The translations under genes and the position numbers were made by a program. The notes beneath the pieces are model-generated. The model searched no databases and was not told the origin of the DNA. It saw only the letters and a program-made list of their open reading frames with translations. 64,000 bases of DNA from Spirosoma arboris (GTDB taxonomy: Bacteria > Bacteroidota > Bacteroidia > Cytophagales > Spirosomataceae), in NCBI RefSeq assembly GCF_009754945.1, contig NZ_WPIN01000003.1:186001-250000 (forward strand). Reading direction: 5' to 3'. Position 1 is the first letter of the stretch. The number at the start of each line of letters is the position of its first letter. This document shows, in pieces, positions 36,059-44,701 of the stretch.

Positions 36059-37423
36059 TTAATTATTCTTCAGGTAAGTAAACACAAGAATTGTATACAG
36101 CAACACGCACGCCCCAGTGCTAACTGAACTGATCATGATCGCCTGAACGATAGCCGTAGTCCCACCCGTAGCCATTGCCCCAAACAGGGCTACTCCCACG
36201 GCACCTGCTGCCTGTCGGGTGGTGTTCAAAACCGCCGAAGCGATACCGGAGCGATTACGATCGACCGTAGCCAGTGTGCCGGTTGTCATGGCCGGGACAG
36301 CCAGGCCCATACCCAGAGGGAGTGCTAAAAAAGGGACAAGCAACTGCCAGTAGGGTGTATTGGGGCCGGCAATCAGCAGGCAGAAACAACCCATTGAGAA
36401 AATAAATAAGCCGATTAAAATTGGTACACGAATGCCATATTTCTGCATCAGTTTTCCACTCGTCAGGTTGGAAATAATAAAGCCTGCTGTTAACGGTAAA
36501 AATGCCATACCCGCGGCTATGCTCGAATAGTTCAATACATTTTGAAGGTAGAGGCTCAGGATAAATACAGTTCCATAATAGGTTCCGTTCAGAACCATTC
36601 CGACACCAATTAATACATTAAAGTTAGTCGATTTGAATAAATCGAGTGGGAGAATGGGTGCTCTGGCTTTTTTCTCTCTCCAGACAAACAGGCCTAACAT
36701 ACCAGCACTGAAGATCATACCGCCGTAAATAAACGGAGAATTGGTCCCTAAATGATGCCATTCGATAATAGCGGCAATAAGAGCCGTAATAGCAAGCATC
36801 CAGATTAATTGGCCGGGAATATCGAACCCTCTGTTCTCATTTCCAGCACTTTCCTTCAATTTTATACTACAAAGAATGCCGATGAGACAGATTGGAATAT
36901 TCACCAAAAAAATCATTCGCCAGTTGCTTATCTGCATCAGTAAGCCACCCAGAACCGGTCCCGCTGCAATAGAAACTCCTCCAGCGGCTGTCCATAACGA
37001 AACAGCACGAGACCGCTTATTGGGTTCAGCGGAAAACATATGATTTAAAATGGATAAAGAGCTTGGTATCATAATAGCCGATCCAGCGCCCTGAATCGCT
37101 CGAAAACCAATTAATGCCAAAGGGCTCCAGGCAAGTCCGCAGCCAATGGAAGCCAGACCGAATACCAATAGACCCGCTTGAAAAAGCCGTTTCGATCCAA
37201 ACAGGTCACTCATACCCCCTGCCGATAACATCAGTACGGCAAACGCAATCGTGTAAGCGTCCACAATCCATTGGAGCGTACTGACATCGGCAGTAAACGA
37301 CCTGCCGATTTGGGGTAACGCCACATTCACAATGGACACATCCAGTTGGGAGACGACAAAAGCCAGACTGGTGGTTCCAACTACAAAGCCAAAACTGATT
37401 TCAGATTTTTTCACAGCGTACAT
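36059..37423 (-). CDS. MFS exporter, DHA2 (14-TM) family
   Basis: A protein of about 454 residues with 13-14 predicted membrane helices, in the EmrB/QacA branch of the major facilitator superfamily, which expels drugs or other toxic compounds by proton antiport. Evidence includes LDVSIVNVALPQIG in helix 1 (antiporter Asp), WIVDAYTIAF, the motif-A loop GGMSDLFGSKRLF, and motif-C-like AGPVLGG in helix 5. The ATG at 37423 is taken as start; a GTG two codons upstream (37429) is also possible. No regulator gene lies beside it. Confidence 0.9.
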   Translation of the reverse strand: MYAVKKSEISFGFVVGTTSLAFVVSQLDVSIVNVALPQIGRSFTADVSTLQWIVDAYTIAFAVLMLSAGGMSDLFGSKRLFQAGLLVFGLASIGCGLAWSPLALIGFRAIQGAGSAIMIPSSLSILNHMFSAEPNKRSRAVSLWTAAGGVSIAAGPVLGGLLMQISNWRMIFLVNIPICLIGILCSIKLKESAGNENRGFDIPGQLIWMLAITALIAAIIEWHHLGTNSPFIYGGMIFSAGMLGLFVWREKKARAPILPLDLFKSTNFNVLIGVGMVLNGTYYGTVFILSLYLQNVLNYSSIAAGMAFLPLTAGFIISNLTSGKLMQKYGIRVPILIGLFIFSMGCFCLLIAGPNTPYWQLLVPFLALPLGMGLAVPAMTTGTLATVDRNRSGIASAVLNTTRQAAGAVGVALFGAMATGGTTAIVQAIMISSVSTGACVLLYTILVFTYLKNN

Positions 37424-37545
37424 TTTCACTAATGGCCACGATCATCTGACTGGTCAGGTGGGGGTGTTGCTATTGGCTTCTCCGCTCGACCGAGAATTTC
37501 TGAGCCAGCAGGTAGGAGTTCAACGCTTTATTAAAATGCGGTAGC

Positions 37546-37779
37546 CTAAACCGACAAATAGGGAAGATAAGGCTCTAATTTACCCGTATCACGAAAGGCA
37601 GTAACCTGATGAAGCTTGTTATTGTAAGCGTCGTAACGAAGTTCGACGTAGAAATCGCGGAGGTTATAAAGCAGGAAGATATTGTCGCCCTCGTAGCGAT
37701 TAGCCAGAATGTCACCAGAAAAATACAGGGTGTCGAGTTGCTGGTCGGCGGGGAGGCTAGTGAAATCTGTAGGTTGCAT
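37546..37779 (-). CDS. hypothetical protein, 77 aa
   Basis: A small protein I do not recognise. From the ATG at 37779 it reads as a compact alpha/beta domain with pattern TLYFSGDILANRYEGD and several aromatic positions (FLLYNLRDFYVEL). No signal peptide or Cys cluster. An upstream start at 37839 would add a hydrophobic tail. It lies between the oxidoreductase gene and the MFS gene on the same strand, with a stem-loop (37891-37960) before it. Short hypothetical proteins of this look recur in Spirosoma-like genomes, by recollection only. Confidence 0.55.
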   Translation of the reverse strand: MQPTDFTSLPADQQLDTLYFSGDILANRYEGDNIFLLYNLRDFYVELRYDAYNNKLHQVTAFRDTGKLEPYLPYLSV

Positions 37780-37890
37780 GAGCAGACGGGGTTGACAAGC
37801 GAAATAAGCAAAAACCAAACGCTCTGCCAAACACATCACCTGACTTTATACAATACAACTAAAACAGAGATAAGATATAAATAAAACAGC

Positions 37891-37960
37891 TTCAAGTTTA
37901 ATGTTCCATGTTTCAGTTCGTTACACCAAGATTCTTGAAATATGGAACATTAAACTTGAA
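37891..37960. repeat. intergenic stem-loop, 25-bp arms (24/25 paired)
   Basis: Arms 37891-37915 and 37936-37960; loop 20 nt. Words TTCAAGTTTAATGTTCCA. It starts 11 nt after the stop codon of the Gfo/Idh/MocA gene (minus strand) and lies upstream of the 77-aa gene. Words like CAAGTTTAA are shared with 39080-39160. Confidence 0.88.
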
Positions 37961-37971
37961 ACATATATTTC

Positions 37972-39069
37972 TTAAACAATTTTCACTTCTTTACCTGTTC
38001 GGGCAGCCTGGTAGATCGCTTCTACAATTTTAATATCACGAAGACCTTCTTCGCCGGGTGCCAGCATGGGTTTCTTAGTCATGATTGACTGGGCATCGTC
38101 GTCCATCTGCTTTGTTTGCTGCCAGGGTACTTCATATGGATGTTCAATCTTTCCGCCATTACTCCAGATTCCTGTCTGGCCGTTGTAAGCTGAATAAGGC
38201 TCCATCATTAGTGTGCCTTTTGAACCGGTCACGTTCAAGAAATTCATATTCATACCATAGCTCGTCTGGACAGCTGCCCGCGCTCCACTTGGAAAAATGA
38301 GTTGAGCCATCGATGTTTCATCGAGACCGTTTTTATAGACATCGGGGCGGGATGTGTATTGCTGAGCCGTAACCGCAATGGGCTCCTCGCCCGTTGCCAG
38401 TCGTGACCCCTGCAACACATACACGCCCATGTCATACATAACGCCCCCGCCCATTTCTTTCTTCTGTTTCCAGTGCGTGGTGCGTCCATCATAATAACCC
38501 GCCGAACAACTGACCATCAATATCTTACCGATTTTCCCATCGCGCAATCCCTTCGTCCACTCCTGCGTATTCGGCTCATGCTGTAGCCGGTAGCCAATCG
38601 CCAGTGATACTTTGTTTTTTGCACAGGCGTCAATCATATTCTGGCACTCCTTAGCCGTTACGGCCATCGGTTTTTCGCACCACACATGCTTACCCGCTTT
38701 AGCTGCCCGCACCACATATTCTTCGTGCATGGATGGCGGGAGTACAACATACACTACATCGATGTCAGGATTATTGGCAATTTGATCGAACGTCTGATAG
38801 CTATAAATATTCTTGTCGGGAATATTGTATTGCTTTTTCCATTTCTCCGCTTTTTCGGGCGTACCGGTTACGATCCCCGCGAGATAGCAATTCTTCGTCT
38901 TCTGTAGAGCAGGAGCCAGCAAATCGGTGCTGTAATAGCCCAGGCCAACTAACGCCACACCAAGTCGGTCTTTGGCAGGTCGAGTAGCGGTCAGGAGTGT
39001 ATTTGGAGAAAAAGAAGCGGCTACGCTGGTGAGCGCAGTCGTCTGCAGGAAGGTTCGACGAGAAGGCAT
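37972..39069 (-). CDS. Gfo/Idh/MocA family oxidoreductase, Tat-exported
   Basis: A 365-residue NAD(P)-dependent oxidoreductase with a twin-arginine signal (PSRRTFLQTTALTSVA). The Rossmann start is GVALVGLGYYSTDLL near residue 37, and the diagnostic EKPMAVTAKECQNM follows near residue 134 (Lys/His catalytic region). Relatives act on sugars or cyclitols in the periplasm. The C-terminal domain is complete. It starts 10 bp from a stem-loop and is divergent from the N-carbamoylputrescine amidase gene, so no operon partner hints at the substrate. Confidence 0.9.
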   Translation of the reverse strand: MPSRRTFLQTTALTSVAASFSPNTLLTATRPAKDRLGVALVGLGYYSTDLLAPALQKTKNCYLAGIVTGTPEKAEKWKKQYNIPDKNIYSYQTFDQIANNPDIDVVYVVLPPSMHEEYVVRAAKAGKHVWCEKPMAVTAKECQNMIDACAKNKVSLAIGYRLQHEPNTQEWTKGLRDGKIGKILMVSCSAGYYDGRTTHWKQKKEMGGGVMYDMGVYVLQGSRLATGEEPIAVTAQQYTSRPDVYKNGLDETSMAQLIFPSGARAAVQTSYGMNMNFLNVTGSKGTLMMEPYSAYNGQTGIWSNGGKIEHPYEVPWQQTKQMDDDAQSIMTKKPMLAPGEEGLRDIKIVEAIYQAARTGKEVKIV

Positions 39070-39079
39070 TTTTTGGTTC

Positions 39080-39160
39080 AGGTTTAAAGTTCAAGGTTTC
39101 AGGTTTAAAGTTCGTAGGCAGTTGCCAGACTTCAAACTTGAAACCTTGAACTTTAAACCT
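39080..39160. repeat. intergenic stem-loop between divergent genes, 30-bp arms
   Basis: Arms 39080-39109 and 39131-39160 pair at 28 of 30 positions; loop 21 nt. The word AGGTTTAAAGTTCAAGGTTTC is iterated in the left arm. This is the only member between divergently transcribed genes. It begins 11 nt upstream of the oxidoreductase ATG on the minus strand. Confidence 0.88.
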
Positions 39161-39220
39161 GGCCCGAACCCGCCCGATAAGCTTTTTGTTAACAATGGGG
39201 TCTGTTCACAAAGAACGACC

Positions 39221-39228
39221 TATTTTTG
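39221..39228 (+). promoter_or_regulatory. candidate -7 box directly before aguB-like ATG
   Basis: TATTTTTG matches TAnnTTTG exactly and ends only 4 nt before the ATG at 39233. A transcript from it would have no leader, or nearly none. -33 element not evident. Confidence 0.4.
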
Positions 39229-39232
39229 CCCC

Positions 39233-40108
39233 ATGTCCAAGAACGTCAATATCGGTTTAGTACAGATGAGTTGCTCGGCAGACGTCGAGTCCAATATCCA
39301 GAAAGCCATTAACGGCATTCGCGAAGCTGCCCAAAAAGGCGCTCAGATTGTTTGTTTGCAGGAATTATTCACGTCGCTCTATTTCTGCGATGTCGAAGAT
39401 CATCATAATTTCAGCTTAGCCGAAGCCATTCCTGGTCCAACCACCGAGCGGTTAGGAAAGTTAGCCGGCGAATTAGGCGTGGTCATTATCGCATCACTGT
39501 TTGAGAAAAGAGCGCATGGTTTATACCACAATACTACCGCCGTTCTGGATGCCGATGGATCATATCTGGGCAAGTATCGGAAGATGCACATTCCCGATGA
39601 TCCGGGTTATTATGAAAAATTTTACTTCACTCCCGGCGATCTGGGTTATAAGGTTTTCGATACCAAATTTGCCCGGATTGGGGTTCTTATTTGCTGGGAT
39701 CAATGGTATCCTGAAGCTGCCCGTATCACGGCTCTGATGGGTGCCGAAGTCCTCTTCTACCCGACCGCCATTGGCTGGGATACCAACGAACCCGATCCCA
39801 GGCAAAATGAAGAGCAATATAATGCCTGGCAAACCATTCAACGGAGTCATGCCATTGCCAACGGTATCCATGTTGTGTCTGTAAATCGGGTTGGACGTGA
39901 GGCCGATCAGCAATTCTGGGGTGGTTCATTCGTGGCTAACCCATTTGGATCATTGCTTTACCTAGCTCCCCACGATCAGGAATTGGTGCACGTACAAACC
40001 ATTGACTTAGCTCTGTCCGAAAAATACCGCACAACCTGGCCCTATTTCCGCGATCGGCGCATTGACTCCTATCAGCCAATCACGAAGCGTTATATTGACC
40101 AGGAATAG
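39233..40108 (+). CDS. aguB: N-carbamoylputrescine amidase-type nitrilase
   Basis: A 291-residue carbon-nitrogen hydrolase that by family releases putrescine, CO2 and ammonia from N-carbamoylputrescine (polyamine synthesis from arginine). The Glu-Lys-Cys triad is visible: LQELFTSLYFCD, KYRKMHIPDDPGYYEKFYF, and LICWDQWYPEAAR. The LYFCD loop and the WGGSFVANPFG stretch fit AguB-type members. The ATG at 39233 is chosen since it opens the first beta strand (VNIGLVQMSC); the longer open frame upstream lies over a stem-loop. No agmatine deiminase gene (AguA) is beside it, so specificity is probable, not certain. Confidence 0.88.
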   Translation: MSKNVNIGLVQMSCSADVESNIQKAINGIREAAQKGAQIVCLQELFTSLYFCDVEDHHNFSLAEAIPGPTTERLGKLAGELGVVIIASLFEKRAHGLYHNTTAVLDADGSYLGKYRKMHIPDDPGYYEKFYFTPGDLGYKVFDTKFARIGVLICWDQWYPEAARITALMGAEVLFYPTAIGWDTNEPDPRQNEEQYNAWQTIQRSHAIANGIHVVSVNRVGREADQQFWGGSFVANPFGSLLYLAPHDQELVHVQTIDLALSEKYRTTWPYFRDRRIDSYQPITKRYIDQE

Positions 40109-40211
40109 TCGTTCTAAACGAACGAATTAGTTTGCTGCGTACTGATTGCACGGCCTAACGAAGTCGTCTATACAGCCGTACACCGTAGATCATAGTCTTT
40201 TGAAACTCAAC

Positions 40212-41822
40212 ATGAAACTGATTGCACTAGGTTTGGTGGCTGGCTTAGCCGGTGTAGGTTATTGGTTTTCGCGTCCGGCTCTAACCGAACCGGTTGCCAT
40301 CAAACTACAGGGGCAATTGCCTCCTCAAACCTCACTGGCTCTTACGCCCCGCGCCCGCTTCACCCCAAGTACTCGAAAAGGGTATTATAGCCTGGATGTA
40401 GTAGACGATTTTATCCTGCCAGCTACTAAAACCCTTACTTTCTGTGGGGCCGGGCGAAACCTGCATGTACAACAGGACCGGACGAAAATTTTCCGGCGCG
40501 GCTTCTCGTCTGTCGAACAAAGTCGGATGGTACCGAGTGTTGAATTCTGGCGGGATGGTTTTCCGGGTAAAGGTTGGAAAAGTGTCCTGAAGCAAAGCCA
40601 GCGAGCCTGGGTTGTTTACCAGAATCATTTCCGGGATGCGTTTGGCCTCGCCTGGGCGCAGAATAGTGAAAAGGCGAGTGAAACTATCTATCGAACGGTA
40701 CCTAACCGCACCGACGCATCAGCTCGAGTTAATCACAACACCTTATTTCAGGCATCGTCGGAGTTACGAGGAGGCTGTTTAAGTTTCGGCGATTGTCCTG
40801 AAACGGATTGGAAAAGCACGTTTGGTCTTATTTTCTTAGATATTGAAAACGACGGGACCAGCGTAACCAACCGGCAGGAACAGGCGAACCTGTACACATA
40901 CATGATCAAAACGATCAAGGAGAATTCCAGCGCGCAAACACTGGTTGGGTCCATTGCACCGGTGCTCCATAACAGCGTAGGGTATTCACGAGCCGAAGAC
41001 TATAAAGCGGAGCCAGAGTGGCTATGGACAACGCGTGCACAGCATACAGCAACCAGCCGCCAGCGTGGCATGCCCGACGATATTCTGGGCAAATCATTTG
41101 GAGATTATGCTGATTTCCAGATGCCGGGAACGTATTACGTTTACCCCGATTTTGATTATTCAGCTAAGCATACGGGTGATGGTGACCGCCACTGGCTGGC
41201 TGCTTTATTGGGGGAGCAGGAAGTTAATATGAAGCTATCGTCCAAAAAGCGAATTGCCTGGCAGTGGCTGTTCAATACCCAAAGTGAACTCCCGAATAGT
41301 GCCAAAGCTGAACATGCTGCCCCACCCGCCGTGGCAGAAGGGATGGGTATTTTCTATTGGTTTACAGGTGCTTATGGGGTGTTATTCTGGGATGATCAAC
41401 TTGATCTTACCCCCGACCAACCCTCTCCTACCGATCCTAGTCAGAAAGGCCTTGGTAATGATCGTAATTATGCCTGTTACGAACATTACGTTCATGGGTT
41501 GTGGCGACTTTTCAAACATCACGGTGACCTGTTCAATGGCCGGGAAACTTACCTCAACGAAGCAACTGAATGCTCGTATGACGGTGGCCAAACTTGGCTC
41601 AAATACAACGCCAATCAACTAAAAACTCATGACGTCCCTTTTGTACGAGCCATCGTCAACGGCGATCAGATTCTGGTAGCAGCCACTAAAGCCTATGCCC
41701 GTTCAGGGCAAACGAACCAAATTATGCTTCGTTATGTGCAGAATGGCTATAATTTTTATACAACAATTACGCTCAAGGGCGACGAAATCTACCTGGGTCG
41801 GGCAACCATGAAAAAGGGATAA
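40212..41822 (+). CDS. membrane-anchored glycosidase-like protein
   Basis: A protein of about 536 residues with one N-terminal anchor (LIALGLVAGLAGVGYW) and an extracytoplasmic body. It looks like a TIM-barrel hydrolase: FGLIFLDIENDG, a central RIAWQWLFN strand, and PPAVAEGMGIFYWFTGAYGVLFWDD with carboxylates at strand ends. A C-terminal beta domain follows (ECSYDGGQTWLKYNA). I cannot place it in a named family, and the carboxylates are only candidates. Start ATG 40212 is preferred over TTG 40146 because it opens the anchor. The ROK gene follows after a short stem-loop. Confidence 0.6.
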   Translation: MKLIALGLVAGLAGVGYWFSRPALTEPVAIKLQGQLPPQTSLALTPRARFTPSTRKGYYSLDVVDDFILPATKTLTFCGAGRNLHVQQDRTKIFRRGFSSVEQSRMVPSVEFWRDGFPGKGWKSVLKQSQRAWVVYQNHFRDAFGLAWAQNSEKASETIYRTVPNRTDASARVNHNTLFQASSELRGGCLSFGDCPETDWKSTFGLIFLDIENDGTSVTNRQEQANLYTYMIKTIKENSSAQTLVGSIAPVLHNSVGYSRAEDYKAEPEWLWTTRAQHTATSRQRGMPDDILGKSFGDYADFQMPGTYYVYPDFDYSAKHTGDGDRHWLAALLGEQEVNMKLSSKKRIAWQWLFNTQSELPNSAKAEHAAPPAVAEGMGIFYWFTGAYGVLFWDDQLDLTPDQPSPTDPSQKGLGNDRNYACYEHYVHGLWRLFKHHGDLFNGRETYLNEATECSYDGGQTWLKYNANQLKTHDVPFVRAIVNGDQILVAATKAYARSGQTNQIMLRYVQNGYNFYTTITLKGDEIYLGRATMKKG

Positions 41823-41828
41823 TAACAG

Positions 41829-41877
41829 GTTTGTTGTTTCAAGTTCAATGTTCATGCTGAAACCTGAAACAACAAAC
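41829..41877. repeat. short intergenic stem-loop, about 20-bp arms
   Basis: Arms 41829-41848 and 41858-41877, with the outer 13 bp paired perfectly and the inner part imperfect. Words GTTTGTTGTTTCAAGTTCA. It starts 6 nt after the preceding stop codon and abuts the -7 box of the ROK gene. Confidence 0.75.
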
Positions 41878-41885
41878 TATCTTTG
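41878..41885 (+). promoter_or_regulatory. candidate -7 box directly before ROK kinase ATG
   Basis: TATCTTTG, an exact TAnnTTTG match, ends 4 nt before the ATG at 41890. The spacing implies a leaderless or nearly leaderless mRNA. No clear -33 element. Confidence 0.4.
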
Positions 41886-41889
41886 CCGC

Positions 41890-42831
41890 ATGAATCTTGG
41901 TATTGAAATTGGCGGAACGAAATTGCAATTGGTTACTGGTGATATAACTGGCCAGATTACGCAACGATTTCGATTCGCAATTGACCCAGCACAGGGTGCA
42001 GATGGTATTCTGACCCAAATTGCAGCTACAATCCGGCAACTCCCCGAACTCCCCCAATCGATTGGCGTAGGCTTCGGTGGTCCGGTCGATTGGCAAACCG
42101 GACATATTGCTACTTCCCATCAAATTGCAGGTTGGTCTGGCTTTAGATTAGCCAATTGGCTTCAGGAGCAGGCGCCGGGAGCCAGAGTACGCGTTGAGAA
42201 CGACGCCAATGTGGCCGCTCTTGGCGAAGCACGATGCGGAGTTGGTACTGGTTTTAATCGTGTATTTTACATTACACTTGGCAGTGGAGTTGGTGGAGGC
42301 ATGGTCGTAGATCAGCAACTTTATCATGGAGCCTTACCTGGTGAAGCGGAAATTGGCCATTTGTGGCTTGTTCCACCAAGCGACACTACACCCGGACAAA
42401 CAGTTGAGCAAACCGTATCGGGCTGGGCTGTCGACCAGCAGATTCGCGATCTACTTCCCCAACTCCCCGACGACTCAGCGCTAAAAATAGCTGTACAGCA
42501 AGCCCATGCTAATGGTTCTATTGGGAAAGAAGCCCGTTTTTTACACCCCGCCTACGAAGCCAGCGATCCAGTTGCCCGAATGCTGATTGAACAAATTGGC
42601 TCGGTAGTGGCGCTGGGGCTTTCTCACGTTGTTCATTTATTCCATCCTGATGCCATAGTACTGGGCGGTGGAATTTCGCTCATTGGTGAACCTCTGCGAG
42701 CCGCTGTCCGCCAGGCATTACCTCGTTTTGTCATGAAATCATTCCAGCCACCACCAATCGTCTTATTGGCCAAACTTGGCGAAGACGCTGTTCCTGTTGG
42801 CGCCCTTGAATTAGCAACTACCCGTATTTAA
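41890..42831 (+). CDS. ROK-family sugar kinase or ROK protein
   Basis: A 313-residue ASKHA-fold protein. N-terminal phosphate loop GIEIGGTKLQLV, FGGPVDWQTG, catalytic Asp in VENDANVAALGEA, and LGSGVGGGMVV (ATP-binding) are seen. The usual ROK zinc motif (CxCGxxGC after GHL) is absent: the sequence after EIGHLW contains no Cys. It should phosphorylate a hexose or amino sugar, if active. Codirectional with the SIS gene 84 bp downstream, so both may act on the same sugar phosphate. No DNA-binding domain, so not a ROK repressor. Confidence 0.88.
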   Translation: MNLGIEIGGTKLQLVTGDITGQITQRFRFAIDPAQGADGILTQIAATIRQLPELPQSIGVGFGGPVDWQTGHIATSHQIAGWSGFRLANWLQEQAPGARVRVENDANVAALGEARCGVGTGFNRVFYITLGSGVGGGMVVDQQLYHGALPGEAEIGHLWLVPPSDTTPGQTVEQTVSGWAVDQQIRDLLPQLPDDSALKIAVQQAHANGSIGKEARFLHPAYEASDPVARMLIEQIGSVVALGLSHVVHLFHPDAIVLGGGISLIGEPLRAAVRQALPRFVMKSFQPPPIVLLAKLGEDAVPVGALELATTRI

Positions 42832-42915
42832 TTTACAATAGTCGAGTTACGATAGCCTTTAGGTCAACTTATAGCGTACTATTATTGTACCCCAAATTAC
42901 CTATTACCTAAGTTC

Positions 42916-43485
42916 ATGAACCAAACTTATTTCAAAAATTACTTGGATCGACAGAAAGCTGCCTACGATGCAATCCCCATTGATCGCGTAGAACACCTCA
43001 TCAATCTAATCAAAAAATGCTGGGAAGATGACCGGCAGTTATTTGCCTTTGGGAATGGCGGTAGTGCTTCCAACGTGTCGCACTTTATTACCGATCTTGG
43101 CAAAAGTGCATCAGATATCATGGGCAAACGATTCCGATGTATGTCGCTGAATGAAAGTGTCTCCTGGATTACGGCTCTTGGCAACGATTATGCTTATGAA
43201 GACGTGTACCTTCGGCAACTCCAGAATTACGCTCGCCCCGGCGATCTGGTATTGACCCTTAGTGTTAGTGGCAATTCGCCCAACGTAGTAAAAGCTGTTC
43301 AATGGGCAAATGACAATGGGCTGACAACCATCGGCTTAGTTGGGGGTAAAGGTGGTAAATTAGCTGATCTCGCCCACGAGTCGATCACTATTCAGGATGA
43401 CCATTACGGTCGGGTAGAAGACGCTCAGATGACCATTTGCCATATGCTCTGTTACGGATTTATTGAAGAAGGAAGAAAAGAGTAA
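42916..43485 (+). CDS. SIS-domain sugar isomerase, GmhA-like
   Basis: A 189-residue sugar isomerase domain protein related to sedoheptulose-7-phosphate isomerase. Visible parts: FGNGGSASNVSHF (sugar-phosphate loop), LSVSGNSPNVVKA, and a final helix QMTICHML. From memory of E. coli GmhA, the metal/catalytic Glu after the first loop appears as Asp60 here and the Gln of the last helix as Glu168, while His176 is kept. So the activity may differ from canonical GmhA. The gene follows the ROK kinase and precedes the GDPD gene, on the same strand. Confidence 0.82.
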   Translation: MNQTYFKNYLDRQKAAYDAIPIDRVEHLINLIKKCWEDDRQLFAFGNGGSASNVSHFITDLGKSASDIMGKRFRCMSLNESVSWITALGNDYAYEDVYLRQLQNYARPGDLVLTLSVSGNSPNVVKAVQWANDNGLTTIGLVGGKGGKLADLAHESITIQDDHYGRVEDAQMTICHMLCYGFIEEGRKE

Positions 43486-43513
43486 ACCAGCTATTCTTTC
43501 CGTATCGCTACTC

Positions 43514-44542
43514 ATGAAAAAAACGCTCCTTCACCTGATCAGTTTCGCTTTCATGGCTTACTACGGAGCTGTAGTTACCATGGCACAATCAACGTTGTCG
43601 CTCACAAATTACACATACTCGCCAACCCAGTTGGTTATTGGTACAATCCAGTCAAAAGAGCCAATGACTCGATTTACGCTGCGCGGACCAAATGCCGCTT
43701 TGTTTGGCGTAAATAAAGCCAATCAATTATCTATAAAGTCAGGAGCTACGAAATCGCCTGAGTTCTGGTATGATCTCATCATAGAAGGCCAGAATGCCAC
43801 GGGGATTCAACGGGATACGTTTCGACTGGTGAGGGATCAATTTATTCGCAATCAGGTTATTGCTCACCGTGGCGCCTGGAAACAAAGCGGCACTACCGAA
43901 AACTCACTGACATCTTTAAACAATGCCGTTAAATTAGGCTGTATGGGGAGTGAATTTGATGTCCATATGTCATCAGATTCGATCATGTTTATCCATCACG
44001 ATCCCACCGTCGAGGGCATTGACATTGAAAAGACACCCGCAGCTGACTTAGCGAAACTTAAACTGAGTAACGGCGAGCCTTTGCCTACCTTGGAGTCTTA
44101 CTTGCGGGAAGGGATGAAACAGAATCGAACCCGTTTGATCCTGGAAATAAAAACGTCAAAGCTAGGTCGGTCGATGGAATTAACAGAGCGGGTTGTCGCG
44201 ATGGTCCATCATCTTAAAGCACAGGCTTGGGTTGACTACATCGCCTTTGATTACGATGTCTGCAAAAAAGTAAAAGCCCTGAATCCGGTTGCCAAAGTTG
44301 CCTATCTCAATGGAGATAAATCACCGGAACAATTAGAAGCAGATCATCTGACGGGATTTGACTATCATTTCTCGGTTCTTAAAAAGAACGAAGCCTGGTT
44401 ACAGGATGCCAAACAACGGCATTTGACAACAAATGCCTGGACAGTAAACGACCGATCAATGCTACAATCGTTTCTGGATCAACATATCGATTATATTACA
44501 ACGAATGAACCCGAGCTACTTTTGGAGTTAGTATCTAAGTAA
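43514..44542 (+). CDS. glycerophosphodiester phosphodiesterase, secreted
   Basis: A protein of about 342 residues with a signal peptide (TLLHLISFAFMAYYG, cleavage near TMAQS). Residues about 25-105 form a beta-rich domain like a cadherin-type module, then a GDPD barrel: IAHRGAWKQSGTTENS (His-Arg and metal Glu), EFDVHMSSD, FIHHDPTVEG and LILEIKTSK. It hydrolyses glycerophosphodiesters to glycerol 3-phosphate and an alcohol. The ATG at 43514 is chosen over 43463 because it begins the signal peptide. Separated from SIS by 28 bp; ends before a large palindrome. Confidence 0.9.
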   Translation: MKKTLLHLISFAFMAYYGAVVTMAQSTLSLTNYTYSPTQLVIGTIQSKEPMTRFTLRGPNAALFGVNKANQLSIKSGATKSPEFWYDLIIEGQNATGIQRDTFRLVRDQFIRNQVIAHRGAWKQSGTTENSLTSLNNAVKLGCMGSEFDVHMSSDSIMFIHHDPTVEGIDIEKTPAADLAKLKLSNGEPLPTLESYLREGMKQNRTRLILEIKTSKLGRSMELTERVVAMVHHLKAQAWVDYIAFDYDVCKKVKALNPVAKVAYLNGDKSPEQLEADHLTGFDYHFSVLKKNEAWLQDAKQRHLTTNAWTVNDRSMLQSFLDQHIDYITTNEPELLLELVSK

Positions 44543-44551
44543 AATTGGCTT

Positions 44552-44653
44552 AATATCCTACCAATGGTGCGACCCCGATGGGGTCAAATGTTTATAGAGA
44601 AAATTGGCTATAAACATTTGACCCCATCGGGGTCGCACCATTGGTAGGATATT
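44552..44653. repeat. perfect 46-bp palindrome between convergent genes
   Basis: Arms 44552-44597 and 44608-44653 are identical inverted copies with a 10-nt loop. Each arm contains a smaller palindrome (GACCCC-GAT-GGGGTC). It lies between the GDPD and sulfite-oxidase-like genes and could act as a bidirectional terminator. Its inner palindromes resemble REP/BIME-type elements, and it differs from the word-iterating stem-loops elsewhere. Confidence 0.93.
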
Positions 44654-44701
44654 CTATTGTATTAGTTGCCAGTGGCCTGATATCAACGGAATCTTTATTG
44701 A

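Noticed and set aside
38972..39232. N-terminal extension of the N-carbamoylputrescine amidase frame
   Set aside because: The extension runs over a stem-loop, overlaps the divergent gene's start and has no match to the family N-terminus; ATG 39233 is better.
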